64,000 bases of DNA, from NCBI GenBank assembly GCA_965248715.1, contig CBDFKB010000007.1, positions 868,001 to 932,000 on the forward strand, written 5' to 3'. The notes beneath the pieces are model-generated. The model made no database searches. It saw nothing but the letters and a program-made list of their open reading frames with translations, and was not told the DNA's origin. The position numbers were made by a program, and so were the translations under genes. Origin of the DNA: CBDFKB01 sp965248715 (GTDB lineage: Bacteria; Pseudomonadota; Alphaproteobacteria; Rhizobiales; Rhizobiaceae). How positions within the stretch are numbered: position 1 is the stretch's first letter; the number at the start of each line of letters is the position of its first letter. Positions 1-7,391 of the stretch are shown in pieces.

Positions 1-79
1 GGCGGAATTGGTAGACGCGCTAGCTTCAGGTGCTAGTGATCGAAAGGTCGTGGAGGTTCGAGTCCTCTCCTGGGCACCA
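1..79 (+). tRNA. tRNA-Leu (anticodon CAG), 5' end cut by the window
   Basis: The window opens inside the D-arm side of a class II tRNA. The anticodon stem GCTAGC/GCTAGT encloses the loop TTCAGGT, giving anticodon CAG, and a long variable arm (GTGATCGAAAGGTCGT) follows, as expected for leucine. The T-arm GTTCGAGTC and the 3' acceptor strand CCTGGGC plus ACCA end at base 79, so CCA is encoded. About eight 5' bases (presumably GCCCAGG plus one) lie outside the window. A serine recombinase remnant lies immediately downstream, convergent with it. Confidence 0.95.
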
Positions 80-514
80 AATCGGACTTTCCGGCACGAA
101 AACTCTCTAACACCTTGAAAGGTAAGGAGGTTTTTGGTGTTCGATAACCCTCATTTCGGCAATAGGCTATGGGTTCGGAAAAGGCCAGTCTGAGCACCAG
201 TCTTTTCATGTGATAGTGGCCACAAGCCCATAGATTCCAGGGGTTTGCGAGGAATTGCAGGGAGTGTTCGATAATTTCTTCAAACCGGTTACTGGGAACC
301 ACGCTATTTTGCAGTTTGTCGGCGATGATGCGGTTTTGATGCTCCAAATTTTCAATCTTGCCTTCATAGGCAGCGATAACCGTTGCGTTGGAGGCCGATA
401 GAATGGGTTCCAACAGTTCTTCAATCCGTTTTTCGTTTGCCCTGGCTTCCTGGCTGAGCGTCGTAATACGTGCCTCAGCTTGTGCGTTGGCTCCATGCTT
501 TGATGAACATGGTC

Positions 515-620
515 CTAGTGCGTGTCACCCAAAAGTGGGTACCGGTTTTGGGAAAAATGACACGCATAAACAAAGAGAGCGCCCGACGAAGCAAATCCAA
601 CGCTTGGTGACAAGCGCTAG
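515..620 (+). repeat. B-type palindromic element inserted in the recombinase remnant
   Basis: The element starts and ends with CTAG (515-518 and 617-620) and has two hairpins. The left one is GTGTCACCCAAAA...TTTTGGGAAAAATGACAC; the right one contains CGACGAAGC...GCTTGGTGACAAGCG. Removing 102 bp, including one CTAG, joins the recombinase codons as IELA-RTMFIKAW with the frame intact, so CTAG behaves as a 4-bp target duplication. Read in the gene's direction the insert is open and adds 34 codons. Confidence 0.85.
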
Positions 621-774
621 CCAATTCAATCAAGTCTCTGGCTGGTTGCAAAGAACGCACTATATCGGCAAACTCGCCCTCGATTACCTCGCGGCGGATT
701 GACTTGCGATAGCTGTCGCAGCCCCTGGTGTCGCACAGATAAAGCCCGTTTCACATAAAACCAAATTGCTCAAC

Positions 775-843
775 GCGCTCTATCTGGTTGTTTGGGCGCG
801 TATTCTTGCCCGAAAACCGCACCACACTTTTCGGGAATACGCT
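775..843 (-). repeat. truncated A-type palindromic element in the recombinase remnant
   Basis: The reverse strand shows the A-type left hairpin GCGTATTCCCGAAAAGTG...GCGGTTTTCGG...GAATACGC. The linker and a short part of the shared right half (cagatagagcg) follow, and then the repeat breaks off. It interrupts the zinc-ribbon of the recombinase between the codons for YPY and LYLCDT. Because it is truncated and diverged, no target duplication can be seen. Confidence 0.7.
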
Positions 844-1094
844 GTCGTATGGATACTGTCTTCAACCGGCCTTTCGACCAGCAAGAGGTAAGCGGCTTTT
901 GGCAATCATTGCAAAGCACAAATCCACGCATTGGAAAGTCTTCATTGAGATCTTTCCGGGCCGGCGCCTTTGCCATGCCCTTGCGGCGTTCCTGTACCTT
1001 TTCATAGGTTTCTAACGACACCAAAGGCGCATGGCGCGCTTTCAGCCAATGAATACCCCATCGCTTGTGGGTAAGATATCCGGCATAGATTGGC

Positions 1095-1160
1095 TGCGTT
1101 TTGCTTCTTGCCGGATGAACCGGTTTGCATCCATCAAATAGGTCAATATTAAGTTCCCTT
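1095..1160 (-). repeat. E-type repeat, variant with GCAAACCGGTTCATCCGG core
   Basis: On the minus strand it reads AGGGAACTTAATATTGACC, then a TTTGATGGATGCAAACC core, and ends near AAAACGCA. It is nearly identical to the copy at 53618-53690 and matches the start of the copy at 7337. It joins directly onto the recombinase remnant at the codons for TQPIYAG, so it may mark the deletion point of the recombinase 5' half. Confidence 0.7.
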
Positions 1161-1450
1161 GACCCCAACAAGTTTTCGCATCTCGGGTCTTTTGGCTCTG
1201 CCAAAGACGCACTTTGTGCAGAGATGCAAACTTGCTGCGGCAGAGCTGCACTTCATTGTGCATAGCTTGGGTCGCAAGGTTCAAAGCGGTTCGCTCAGCG
1301 CTCAAACACAGCGCTTCCGCTCAAGGTGCAATGAGAAAAAGAATGAGATTGGACGCCTCCGAAATGCCGATAGGTTCCGCTTTTCTCTGAAATTGATTTG
1401 CGTAAATTTGCAGCATTGGTTATACTTAGTAACACCAGTAGGAATTGCAC

Positions 1451-1726
1451 ATGACTGTCAAAACTGCCGTCAGCTTCACAGATCGCCATCATGAATTTGC
1501 CCGTAAGAAAGTTGATGAGGGCTCTTTTGCCTCCGTAAGCAGTCTAGTTGCCGCCGGAATCGAACAGGTTATGCGCGATGAGGTGGAGCGGGAAGCAGCC
1601 CTTGAAGCGATGAAAGATACTATCAAACGCCGTATGGAAACACCGCGCAGTGAATGGGTGGATATGAAGGATGGTGATCCGATGTTTGCCAGGGCAAAGA
1701 AACGTCTTTCTGCCCGTCAATCCTAA
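1451..1726 (+). CDS. parD: ParD-family antitoxin of a type II toxin-antitoxin pair
   Basis: This 91-residue protein has the ParD layout. A short ribbon-helix-helix N-terminus (MTVKTAVSFTDRHHEFA) is followed by SFASVSSLVAAGIEQVM, which matches the conserved helix of ParD. The charged C-terminus would wrap the toxin. ParD binds DNA as a dimer to repress its own operon and binds ParE to neutralise it. The ATG at 1451 is preferred over an upstream TTG because the family starts here. The stop TAA is directly followed by the ATG of the toxin gene, so the two are translationally coupled. The pair sits beside recombinase debris, which suggests a surviving cargo of a lost integrated element. Confidence 0.85.
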   Translation: MTVKTAVSFTDRHHEFARKKVDEGSFASVSSLVAAGIEQVMRDEVEREAALEAMKDTIKRRMETPRSEWVDMKDGDPMFARAKKRLSARQS

Positions 1727-2041
1727 ATGACATACAGAGTTATCCGGCATCCAGAGGTAGAACATGATCTATTTGATCTCACAGATTTGGTAGCGGACTA
1801 TGCTGGTATTGAGATTGCCACACGAAAGCTTGATGAGATTGAATCCACTCTGAAAAACTTATCCCACACGCCACATATTGGCTCATTGCGGCACGAAATT
1901 TATGCCAATCTCCGCGCCATCCCTGTTGCCGGAAAGGGTGTGATTTCATTCATCGTGGATGATGATGAAAAAACCGTTTTAATCCTTGCCATTACCTACG
2001 CCGGAGCTGATTGGATCGGGCGGATGCCTGATCGGGCATAA
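1727..2041 (+). CDS. parE: ParE/RelE-superfamily toxin
   Basis: A 104-residue protein with the ParE fold signature: N-terminal YRVIRHPEVEHDLFDL, a helical hairpin, then RHEIYANLRAIPV and the last strands ISFIVDDDEKTVLILAITYAG. ParE toxins poison DNA gyrase, while the related RelE toxins cleave mRNA on the ribosome; sequence alone favours ParE because of the ParD partner. The start codon touches the antitoxin stop codon (TAAATG). Nothing is missing compared with the usual length of about 95-105 residues, so the module looks intact. Confidence 0.85.
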   Translation: MTYRVIRHPEVEHDLFDLTDLVADYAGIEIATRKLDEIESTLKNLSHTPHIGSLRHEIYANLRAIPVAGKGVISFIVDDDEKTVLILAITYAGADWIGRMPDRA

Positions 2042-2049
2042 GGGGGTGC

Positions 2050-2197
2050 TCACCATTCACACTCCAGATCATTTGTCAGCATTTGAAAGGCAGTCTCTTC
2101 AAAAGCCATCCAAGCAAGGGTGTTTTTCAGATCGCCTTTTATTGTGACCGGCTCGCCAAGATTGTCTTCAATCTCTTCGTAATAGCGATCAAAGAAT
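2050..2197 (-). pseudogene. C-terminal fragment of an unknown gene
   Basis: On the minus strand an open stretch of about 48 codons reads AFFDRYYEEIEDNLGEP...TLAWMAFEETAFQMLTNDLECEW and ends in TGA at 2050-2052. Its composition is that of a real protein end, but no start or upstream part exists: the frame is lost at about 2198. I do not recognise the family. It is most likely debris of the same integrated region as the recombinase. Confidence 0.45.
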
Positions 2198-2314
2198 GCT
2201 TATGTATCATCGTAAAATATAAGACAGCCGATGGTTCCTGAAATACAGCCACATTGCAGCACGTCAGTAAACATCTGAAATGGATTTTCATCTGAGAGCC
2301 CAACCGAAAATTAA

Positions 2315-2401
2315 GTTGAGTGATTTCAGTCCAGGGCATCGTGGCCTCCATCGAATCTTCAACAAATCCGACGGAATCACATCCTACTGATATCACTCAA
2401 C
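2315..2401. repeat. 16-bp inverted repeat flanking 55 bp
   Basis: GTTGAGTGATTTCAGT at 2315-2330 is complementary to ACTGATATCACTCAAC at 2386-2401 in 15 of 16 positions. No open frame of note lies between the arms. It could be the end structure of another small mobile element or a decayed insertion. Confidence 0.5.
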
Positions 2402-2808
2402 AACTTTTGAATCGGGCTCTAAGGATATCTGGACAGTTTGCCACGTCCCCTTATTGATAAAGCCACCCCAAATAGAAAGGATAGGACAAATATTCTATTT
2501 CTGCTTCGGTAAGATCGTCCGGGTGTGCATCGCTTGACATTGATGCTTGGTTCCGCTTAATCGCCACCGGAGCATGTCGATCTGGTTCAACCGGTATTGT
2601 ACAGGCTCCAAATTGGCCAAGAGATCTATTGTCTTGGAGCAACCGACCGGGACCCGTAGTGGTATAAATTGATCCCGGAGGTAAACACCCGGCAGCGCGG
2701 TGCGCCCCTGGGTGTTGTTGTGCTTTGCGGATTGGATGGATCGCCAAGATCACTACCGAGCTGGTATGCGCCGCAGAAGATGCGGCGGCGGATTATACAG
2801 GAATCGCG
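2402..2808. other. intergenic region upstream of ffh, no confident gene
   Basis: No gene is supported here. A minus-strand frame of about 100 codons ends with DDLTEAEIEYLSYPFYLGWLYQ-like residues (stop near 2451), which could be the tail of a lost gene, but its upstream part looks random. The 80 bases before the ffh start are open in frame with ffh, yet the family begins at MFETLSERL, so they are treated as leader. I looked for a 4.5S RNA gene next to ffh and saw no convincing domain IV hairpin. Confidence 0.4.
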
Positions 2809-4314
2809 ATGTTTGAAACACTGTCAGAGCGGCTCGGTTCGGTTCTCCAAGGACTAACCAGACGCGGTTCGCTTAGCGACAAAGATGTGTCTACAGCCCT
2901 GCGCGAGGTGCGCCGGGCGCTGATCGAGGCCGATGTGGCCCTCGAAGTAGTGCGTTCGTTTACGGATCGGGTACGTGAAAAGGCGGTCGGCGCCGACGTG
3001 GTCAAATCGGTCACCCCGGGTCAGATGGTGATCAAGATCGTCCACGACGAACTGGTTGAGATGCTTGGTTCCGAGTCGGTTTCGATCGATCTCGCAGCGC
3101 CGCCGCCGGTGGCGATCATGCTGGTCGGGCTGCAAGGGTCGGGCAAAACCACCACGACCGCAAAAATTGCCAAGCGGCTTAGCGAGCGCAATCGGGTAAA
3201 AGTGCTGATGGCGTCGCTCGACGTGCGCCGGCCGGCGGCCCAAGAGCAATTGCGCCAGTTGGGTGAACAGACCGGCATTGACACTTTGCCGGTCATCGCC
3301 GGTCAAAGCCCGGTGCAGATCGCCGAGCGGGCCAGCCAGGCGGCAAGGCTTGGTGGGTTTGACATTGTATTGCTGGACACTGCCGGGCGAACCCATGTCG
3401 ATGAACCGCTGATGACCGAGATGGTCGATATTAAGGCCAAGTCAGCGCCGCACGAAATTCTGCTGGTTGCCGATGCCTTGACCGGCCAGGATGCGGTCAA
3501 TGTGGCGCGCAGTTTCGACCAGCGCATCGGCGTTACCGGCATCGTGTTGACCCGCATCGACGGCGACGGACGCGGCGGTGCCGCACTATCAATGCGCGCG
3601 GTCACCGGCAAGCCGATCAAGCTGGTCGGTACTGGTGAAAAGCTAGACGAGCTGGAGGAGTTTCACCCCTCGCGCATCGCCGACCGCATCCTTGGCATGG
3701 GCGATGTAGTTTCGCTGGTCGAAAAGGCATCGGAGACTATCGATGCCGAAAAAGCCGCGGCCATGGCCAAACGCATGCAGCGCGGCGAATTCGATCTCAA
3801 TGATCTGTCGGACCAATTGCAGCAGATGCAGAAACTGGGCGGCATGGGATCGATCATGGGCTTGTTGCCTGGCATCGGTAAAATGAAGAAACAGATCGAC
3901 GCGGCGGGGATTGATGATGCGGTGTTTAAGCGCCAGCAGGCGATCATCTCCTCGATGACCGGCAAAGAGCGTCGCGCACCTAAACTACTAAACGCTTCGC
4001 GCAAGAAACGGGTCGCCGGCGGTTCCGGCACTTCGGTGCAAGAGATCAACAAATTACTGAAAATGCACCGGCAGATGGCCGACATGATGAAAAAGCTGGG
4101 CAAGAACAAGGGTTTGCTCGGCGGTTTGGGTAATATGCTGGGCGGCGGCATGGCCGGTGGCGCAGCACCTGGTATGCCAGGTATGCAAGGTATGCCGGGC
4201 GCTGGATCGATGGATCCCGCCGAAATGGAGAAATTGGCACGCCAGATGGGTGGCGGCATGCCGAAAATGCCCGGTTTTGGCGGTTCGCGCGCCGGCAAGG
4301 GGCGCAAGAAATGA
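2809..4314 (+). CDS. ffh: signal recognition particle protein Ffh
   Basis: The 501-residue GTPase of the bacterial signal recognition particle binds 4.5S RNA and signal peptides and delivers ribosomes to FtsY at the membrane. The N domain starts MFETLSERLGSVLQGL. The G domain has the P-loop GLQGSGKTTTTAK near residue 106, DVRRPAAQEQL, LDTAGR and the TRIDGDGRGGAALS box. The M domain (about 330-501) is methionine-rich and ends in a GMPGMQGMPG-type tail and GRKK. The start at ATG 2809 is chosen because the family begins with MFETL; an in-frame upstream ATG at 2725 would add 28 unusual residues. It shares the four bases ATGA with the next gene, so the two are likely co-transcribed. Confidence 0.96.
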   Translation: MFETLSERLGSVLQGLTRRGSLSDKDVSTALREVRRALIEADVALEVVRSFTDRVREKAVGADVVKSVTPGQMVIKIVHDELVEMLGSESVSIDLAAPPPVAIMLVGLQGSGKTTTTAKIAKRLSERNRVKVLMASLDVRRPAAQEQLRQLGEQTGIDTLPVIAGQSPVQIAERASQAARLGGFDIVLLDTAGRTHVDEPLMTEMVDIKAKSAPHEILLVADALTGQDAVNVARSFDQRIGVTGIVLTRIDGDGRGGAALSMRAVTGKPIKLVGTGEKLDELEEFHPSRIADRILGMGDVVSLVEKASETIDAEKAAAMAKRMQRGEFDLNDLSDQLQQMQKLGGMGSIMGLLPGIGKMKKQIDAAGIDDAVFKRQQAIISSMTGKERRAPKLLNASRKKRVAGGSGTSVQEINKLLKMHRQMADMMKKLGKNKGLLGGLGNMLGGGMAGGAAPGMPGMQGMPGAGSMDPAEMEKLARQMGGGMPKMPGFGGSRAGKGRKK

Positions 4315-4616
4315 CCGAGATCGATAAACAAAACCTGGACCCGGCAGTGGAGCTTGCGCGCCTGCGCGCATCAATCGACAATTTCGATGCCGCATTGGTA
4401 CACATTTTAGCCGAGCGGTTTCGCAAAACCCAACAGGTCGGGGAACTAAAGGCGAAACACACATTGCCACCGGCCGACCCAATTCGCGAACGTGACCAGA
4501 TCGAACGGCTGCGCCGGTTAGCCGACCGATCAGGACTTGATCCTGATTTCGCGGAGAAATTCCTGAACTTCATCGTCAAAGAAGTGATCAGGCATCATGA
4601 ACGCATCCGTGGCTGA
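4311..4616 (+). CDS. chorismate mutase (AroQ type)
   Basis: A 101-residue all-helical AroQ-type chorismate mutase that turns chorismate into prephenate for Phe and Tyr synthesis. The family pattern is visible: LARLRASIDNFDAALVHILAERF (here split as LARLRASIDNFDAAL and HILAERFRKTQQVG), the catalytic Arg and Lys in R...K (VGELKAKH), and the final helix FLNFIVKEVIRHHERI. Its position between ffh and rpsP is common in alphaproteobacteria. The ATG overlaps the ffh stop by four bases, indicating translational coupling. It is a stand-alone domain, not fused to prephenate dehydratase. Confidence 0.92.
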   Translation: MTEIDKQNLDPAVELARLRASIDNFDAALVHILAERFRKTQQVGELKAKHTLPPADPIRERDQIERLRRLADRSGLDPDFAEKFLNFIVKEVIRHHERIRG

Positions 4617-4658
4617 CAGCGGCGGAATCCAAAAATATTTGTCTTAAAGGAGAAGTAA

Positions 4659-5111
4659 ATGGCGTTGAAAATCAGACTGGCACGGGGCGGTTCCAAGAAA
4701 CGTCCGATCTATTCAATTGTGGTGGCCGATGTTCGCGCGCCGCGCGATGGGCGGTTCGTTGAAAAAGTCGGGTCATACAATCCCTTGTTGGCCAAGGACG
4801 CCGAGCAGCGGGTGGTGCTAAACACCGAACGAGTGCAGCATTGGATTTCCAAAGGCGCCAAGCCCACCGACCGGGTATTGCGGTTCCTCGATGGCGCCGG
4901 CCTTGCCACCAGGCCCGCGCGCAACAATCCGAAGAAAGCCTTGCTCGGCAAAAAGGCCCAGGAACGCCTAGACGAGAAGCAGGCCAAAGAAGAAGAAGCC
5001 AAAGCAGCGGCCAGCAGCAAAAGCTGCGGAGGCAGAAGCACCAACTGGCGAACCAGAAGTAGCGGCCCCTGTGGATGCGCCACAAGCCGAACCTGCTGCA
5101 GATGCCAGTGA
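4659..5111 (+). CDS. rpsP: 30S ribosomal protein S16, C-terminal tail frameshifted
   Basis: The first ~85 codons encode a normal S16 core (MALKIRLARGGSKKRP, YSIVVADVRAPRDGRF, VEKVGSYNPLL), needed for 30S assembly. A good ribosome site AAAGGAGAA precedes the ATG. Alphaproteobacterial S16 usually ends in a low-complexity Ala/Glu tail. Here the tail begins so (EEEAKAAA) but then turns into a Cys/Arg-rich stretch ending at 5111. One base over, the frame reads AAKAAEAEAPTGEPEVAAPV and runs to TAG at 5131-5133. A single inserted base near 5010-5022 explains this. The core is untouched, so the protein may still work. A base-calling or assembly error is as likely as a real mutation. Confidence 0.93.
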   Translation: MALKIRLARGGSKKRPIYSIVVADVRAPRDGRFVEKVGSYNPLLAKDAEQRVVLNTERVQHWISKGAKPTDRVLRFLDGAGLATRPARNNPKKALLGKKAQERLDEKQAKEEEAKAAASSKSCGGRSTNWRTRSSGPCGCATSRTCCRCQ

Positions 5112-5200
5112 AACCGAAAGCGAAAAGGCGTAGCCGATGGTGCGAACCCGGTGGTGCCCATGCTCTGCGCGCCGGTTTGGTTGGGCTAAAGGGTGTTCCC

Positions 5201-5749
5201 ATGAACACGGACCGAGGCGAATTGGACTTTGATAAGCAGGTTCTGCTTGGTGTTGTCGGCAAGGTGCTCATCAAAGGGTCTTGATTTTCCGGCGAAGTTA
5301 GGGTCAAAGTGTTTGCCGGCGATACGCGCGCGCTTGGTGATTATGGGCCGCTGACCACTGCGGCCGGTGATCGGCTGTCAGTAATTGCAATCAAACCGGC
5401 CGGTGACAGCGCGATCGTGAAGTTTGTAGAAATTACTGATCGCAGCAAAGCCGAGGCGCTTGCCGGCAGCGAACTTTATGTCGCGCGTTCGGCCCTACCC
5501 GAACCGCAAGATGAGGACGAATTCTACCATCATGACCTGATCGGTCTAACCGCCAACCGCATGACCGGTGAAACCATCGGTACAGTAATCGCGGTGCACA
5601 ATTTCGGTGCCGGCGACATTTTGGAGATCGACGGAGCCAAGGGTCCGGTAATGGTGATCTTCGAGATTAGGAATGTGCCCAAAGTGGATTTGAAAACCGG
5701 CACCATCACCGTCGTCATCCCCGAAGAGACGGTGGCCAACCATGAGTGA
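5201..5749 (+). pseudogene. rimM: rimM, ribosome maturation factor, interrupted by an in-frame TGA
   Basis: RimM binds S19 and helps mature the 30S head. The frame from ATG 5201 gives MNTDRGELDFDKQVLLGVVGK, then LIKGS, a TGA at 5282-5284, and FSGEVRVKVFAGD onward to 5749 without further stops. Other RimM proteins read GKxHGxxGEVRVK here, so the conserved HG is lost and about five codons including the stop seem inserted. The rest (residues for LYVARSALPEPQDEDEFY, HHDLIGL, the PRC-barrel domain to PEETVANHE) is well conserved. Initiation at GTG 5309 would give a protein without its first beta strands. It is either a damaged gene, a recent mutation or a sequence error. Its last codons overlap the trmD start. 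Confidence 0.8.
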
Positions 5750-6464
5750 CCCACGCCCCGACCAGGGATTTCTCGCCAGCGTTATCACGCTTTATCCGCA
5801 GATGTTTCCCGGGCCGCTCGGCCATGCGCTGGCCGGCACCGCGCTTAACCAGGGCCTGTGGCGTTTGCAGGTTACCGACATGCGGGAATTTGGTACCGGC
5901 AAACACCGCGCCGTCGACGATACGCCGGCTGGCGGTGGTGCCGGCATGGTGCTTAGGGCGGATGTGGTTGCCGACGCGCTCGACGCAACGGTGGCTGGTG
6001 GCGCGGTCGGGCCAAGATTACTGATGAGCGCGCGCGGAACACCGCTGACCCAGGCGATGGCGCGCGAATGGGCAGCGGGCCCGGGCGCGATGCTGATCTG
6101 CGGGCGTTTTGAAGGGGTCGATGAACGGGTCATTGCCGCGCGCGGATTGACCGAAATTTCCATCGGCGACTATGTGCTGTCAGGTGGCGAGGTAGGGGCG
6201 ATGGCGTTGCTCGACGCGATCGTTCGATTGCTGCCGGGTGTGATGGGCAACCAAGCGTCCGGTGACCATGAAAGCTTCGAAACCGGCCTGTTGGAACACC
6301 CCCACTACACCAGGCCGCAAATTTTTGAGGGGGTAAAAATTCCACCGGTACTGACTTCCGGCAACCATGGCGAAATCGCCAAATGGCGCCAGCACCAGGC
6401 GGAAATGGCGACCAGGCAGCGGCGCGGTGACATTTACCGGCGCTGGCGACAAAAAGAATCATGA
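5742..6464 (+). CDS. trmD: tRNA (guanine-N1)-methyltransferase
   Basis: A 240-residue SPOUT methyltransferase that makes m1G37 in tRNAs and prevents +1 frameshifting. The N-terminal domain shows VITLYPQMFPGPLGHAL and the substrate loop DDTPAGGGAGMVLR. The knotted AdoMet site has GRFEGVDERVI and ISIGDYVLSGGE, and the C-terminal domain HPHYTRPQIFEG. Length and all motifs are normal. It overlaps the end of rimM by eight bases, fitting the classic rpsP-rimM-trmD-rplS operon. Confidence 0.96.
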   Translation: MSDPRPDQGFLASVITLYPQMFPGPLGHALAGTALNQGLWRLQVTDMREFGTGKHRAVDDTPAGGGAGMVLRADVVADALDATVAGGAVGPRLLMSARGTPLTQAMAREWAAGPGAMLICGRFEGVDERVIAARGLTEISIGDYVLSGGEVGAMALLDAIVRLLPGVMGNQASGDHESFETGLLEHPHYTRPQIFEGVKIPPVLTSGNHGEIAKWRQHQAEMATRQRRGDIYRRWRQKES

Positions 6465-6694
6465 TCCCAGTCGACAAGCGGGGCATCTTGGAGTACTACC
6501 CGCCTGATTTTTCCGGTTTTGGAAGATAACGCAATCAACGCCCGGCAATTGGGTTTGCAAGGCGCGGGGCGGGTCATCTGGACCCGACCTCGAAAGTGGC
6601 AAGGCGCAGCCCTAGGTTTGGACAATCAGGACACGATGCCTGTCTGCGGTCCGCCAAATTTACGCCAGCGCGCCAATATAGAAAGTTTGAGACC
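6465..6694. other. 230-bp spacer between trmD and rplS
   Basis: This gap is longer than usual for the operon. Just after trmD the frame starting ATGATCCCAGTCGAC gives MIPVDKRGILEYYPP and stops after about 20 codons. An open stretch further on is in frame with rplS but does not look like L19. I see no terminator or known RNA. A decayed small gene or a leader of rplS are both possible. Confidence 0.35.
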
Positions 6695-7198
6695 ATGAAT
6701 GTGATTGAACAATTGGAAGCCGAACAGGCGGCGGCGATGGACGAAAAGCGTAAACTGCCGCCGTTCGAACCGGGCGATACGGTTCGCGTGCTGGTGCGGG
6801 TTACCGAGGGAACCCGCACCCGGTTGCAGGCGTTCGAAGGGGTGTGCATCGCCCGCGCCGGCGGCGGTCTCAACGAGAATTTCACCGTGCGCAAAATTTC
6901 CTACGGCGAAGGCGTGGAGCGGGTTTTTCCGATTTATTCGCCGCTGGTCGAAGGCGTTGAAGTAGTGCGCCGCGGCAAAGTGCGCCGGGCAAAGCTTTAT
7001 TATCTGCGTGAGCGTCGCGGCAAATCGGCCCGCATCAGCGAAAATACCAATACCCGCGCCAAGCGCCTAAATGATGCCGAGCGCCGTGCAGTGGCCGCTG
7101 AAAAGGCCCGCCTTGAAGCCGAAAAGATCGCCGCAGCCGAGCAGCTTGCCGCCGAAAAAGCCGCGCAAAAAGCAGCCGCTGAAACCAGCGCTGAATAA
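6695..7198 (+). CDS. rplS: 50S ribosomal protein L19
   Basis: A 167-residue L19 located at the 30S-50S interface. The core is typical: MNVIEQLEAEQ, PPFEPGDTVRVLVRVTEG, RLQAFEGVCIARAG, NFTVRKISYGEGVERVFP, and KVRRAKLYYLRERRGKSARI. A C-terminal Ala/Glu/Lys-rich helix (about residues 130-167) extends beyond the E. coli length, which is common in this class. The ATG at 6695 is chosen over an upstream in-frame ATG at 6596 because L19 begins at MNVIEQLE. It is the last gene of the ribosomal block. Confidence 0.96.
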   Translation: MNVIEQLEAEQAAAMDEKRKLPPFEPGDTVRVLVRVTEGTRTRLQAFEGVCIARAGGGLNENFTVRKISYGEGVERVFPIYSPLVEGVEVVRRGKVRRAKLYYLRERRGKSARISENTNTRAKRLNDAERRAVAAEKARLEAEKIAAAEQLAAEKAAQKAAAETSAE

Positions 7199-7251
7199 CA
7201 TCGCCGGCATCCACGCTTCACGTTTCGCGGTCGATTGACCGGCCCCGCCTG

Positions 7252-7272
7252 TTTCCGCAATTTTTGCGGAAA
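7252..7272. terminator. possible terminator hairpin after rplS
   Basis: TTTCCGCAA-TTT-TTGCGGAAA is a perfect 9-bp stem with a 3-base loop, 54 bases after the rplS stop. It is not followed by a T-run, so it is weak as an intrinsic terminator. It may instead protect the 3' end of the mRNA. Confidence 0.4.
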
Positions 7273-7336
7273 TGGCAAAAATCCGGTATTCTTTCGTGAC
7301 TTTGCTCAGCGGGAGTAACTGGTGATGGTGCGCTTG

Positions 7337-7391
7337 ATACCAAGGCAACTTGATATTGGCCCATTTGTTGGATGCAATCCGGTTTATTTAG
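7337..7391 (+). repeat. E-type repeat copy
   Basis: It starts ATACCAAGGCAACTTGATA and continues TTGGCCCATTTG, then GGATGCAATCCGG. It corresponds to the E variants at 1095 and 53618 and leads directly into the A/B array at 7392. Confidence 0.65.

Larger units (their letters stand above)
80..1100 (-). pseudogene. remnant of a large serine recombinase, broken by repeat insertions
   Basis: Read on the minus strand, three separated pieces together give the second half of a large serine recombinase. About 1100-860 has the recombinase domain (PIYAGYLTHKRWG, then KAPARKDLNEDFPMRGFV, then the zinc-ribbon CxxC part NDCQKPLTSCWSKG). About 765-621 carries on with the second half of the ribbon (LYLCDTRGCDSYRKSIRRE). 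About 514-80 holds the coiled coil and C-terminus (NPWNLW, AYCRNEG, RTPKTSLPFKVL). The catalytic resolvase domain is missing. A 106-bp repeat footprint sits at 515-620, a truncated one at about 775-843, and an E-type repeat cuts the 5' side near 1095. There is also at least one small frameshift near 480. The family assignment rests on recall of the conserved C-terminal motifs. The gene is certainly not functional as it stands. Confidence 0.8.

Noticed and set aside
33..413. 126-codon minus-strand frame ending in VPRRGLEPPRPFDH
   Set aside because: The front is the recombinase C-terminus; the end is an antisense reading through tRNA-Leu, a familiar artefact, so it is treated as part of the pseudogene.
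2640..2790. 4.5S RNA gene next to ffh
   Set aside because: Some GC-rich pairing exists, but the conserved domain IV loop (GGAA and AGCA on opposite sides) is not present.
5105..5200. Independent small gene between rpsP and rimM (start near 5075)
   Set aside because: Its sequence is the out-of-frame tail of rpsP followed by the true beginning of rimM.
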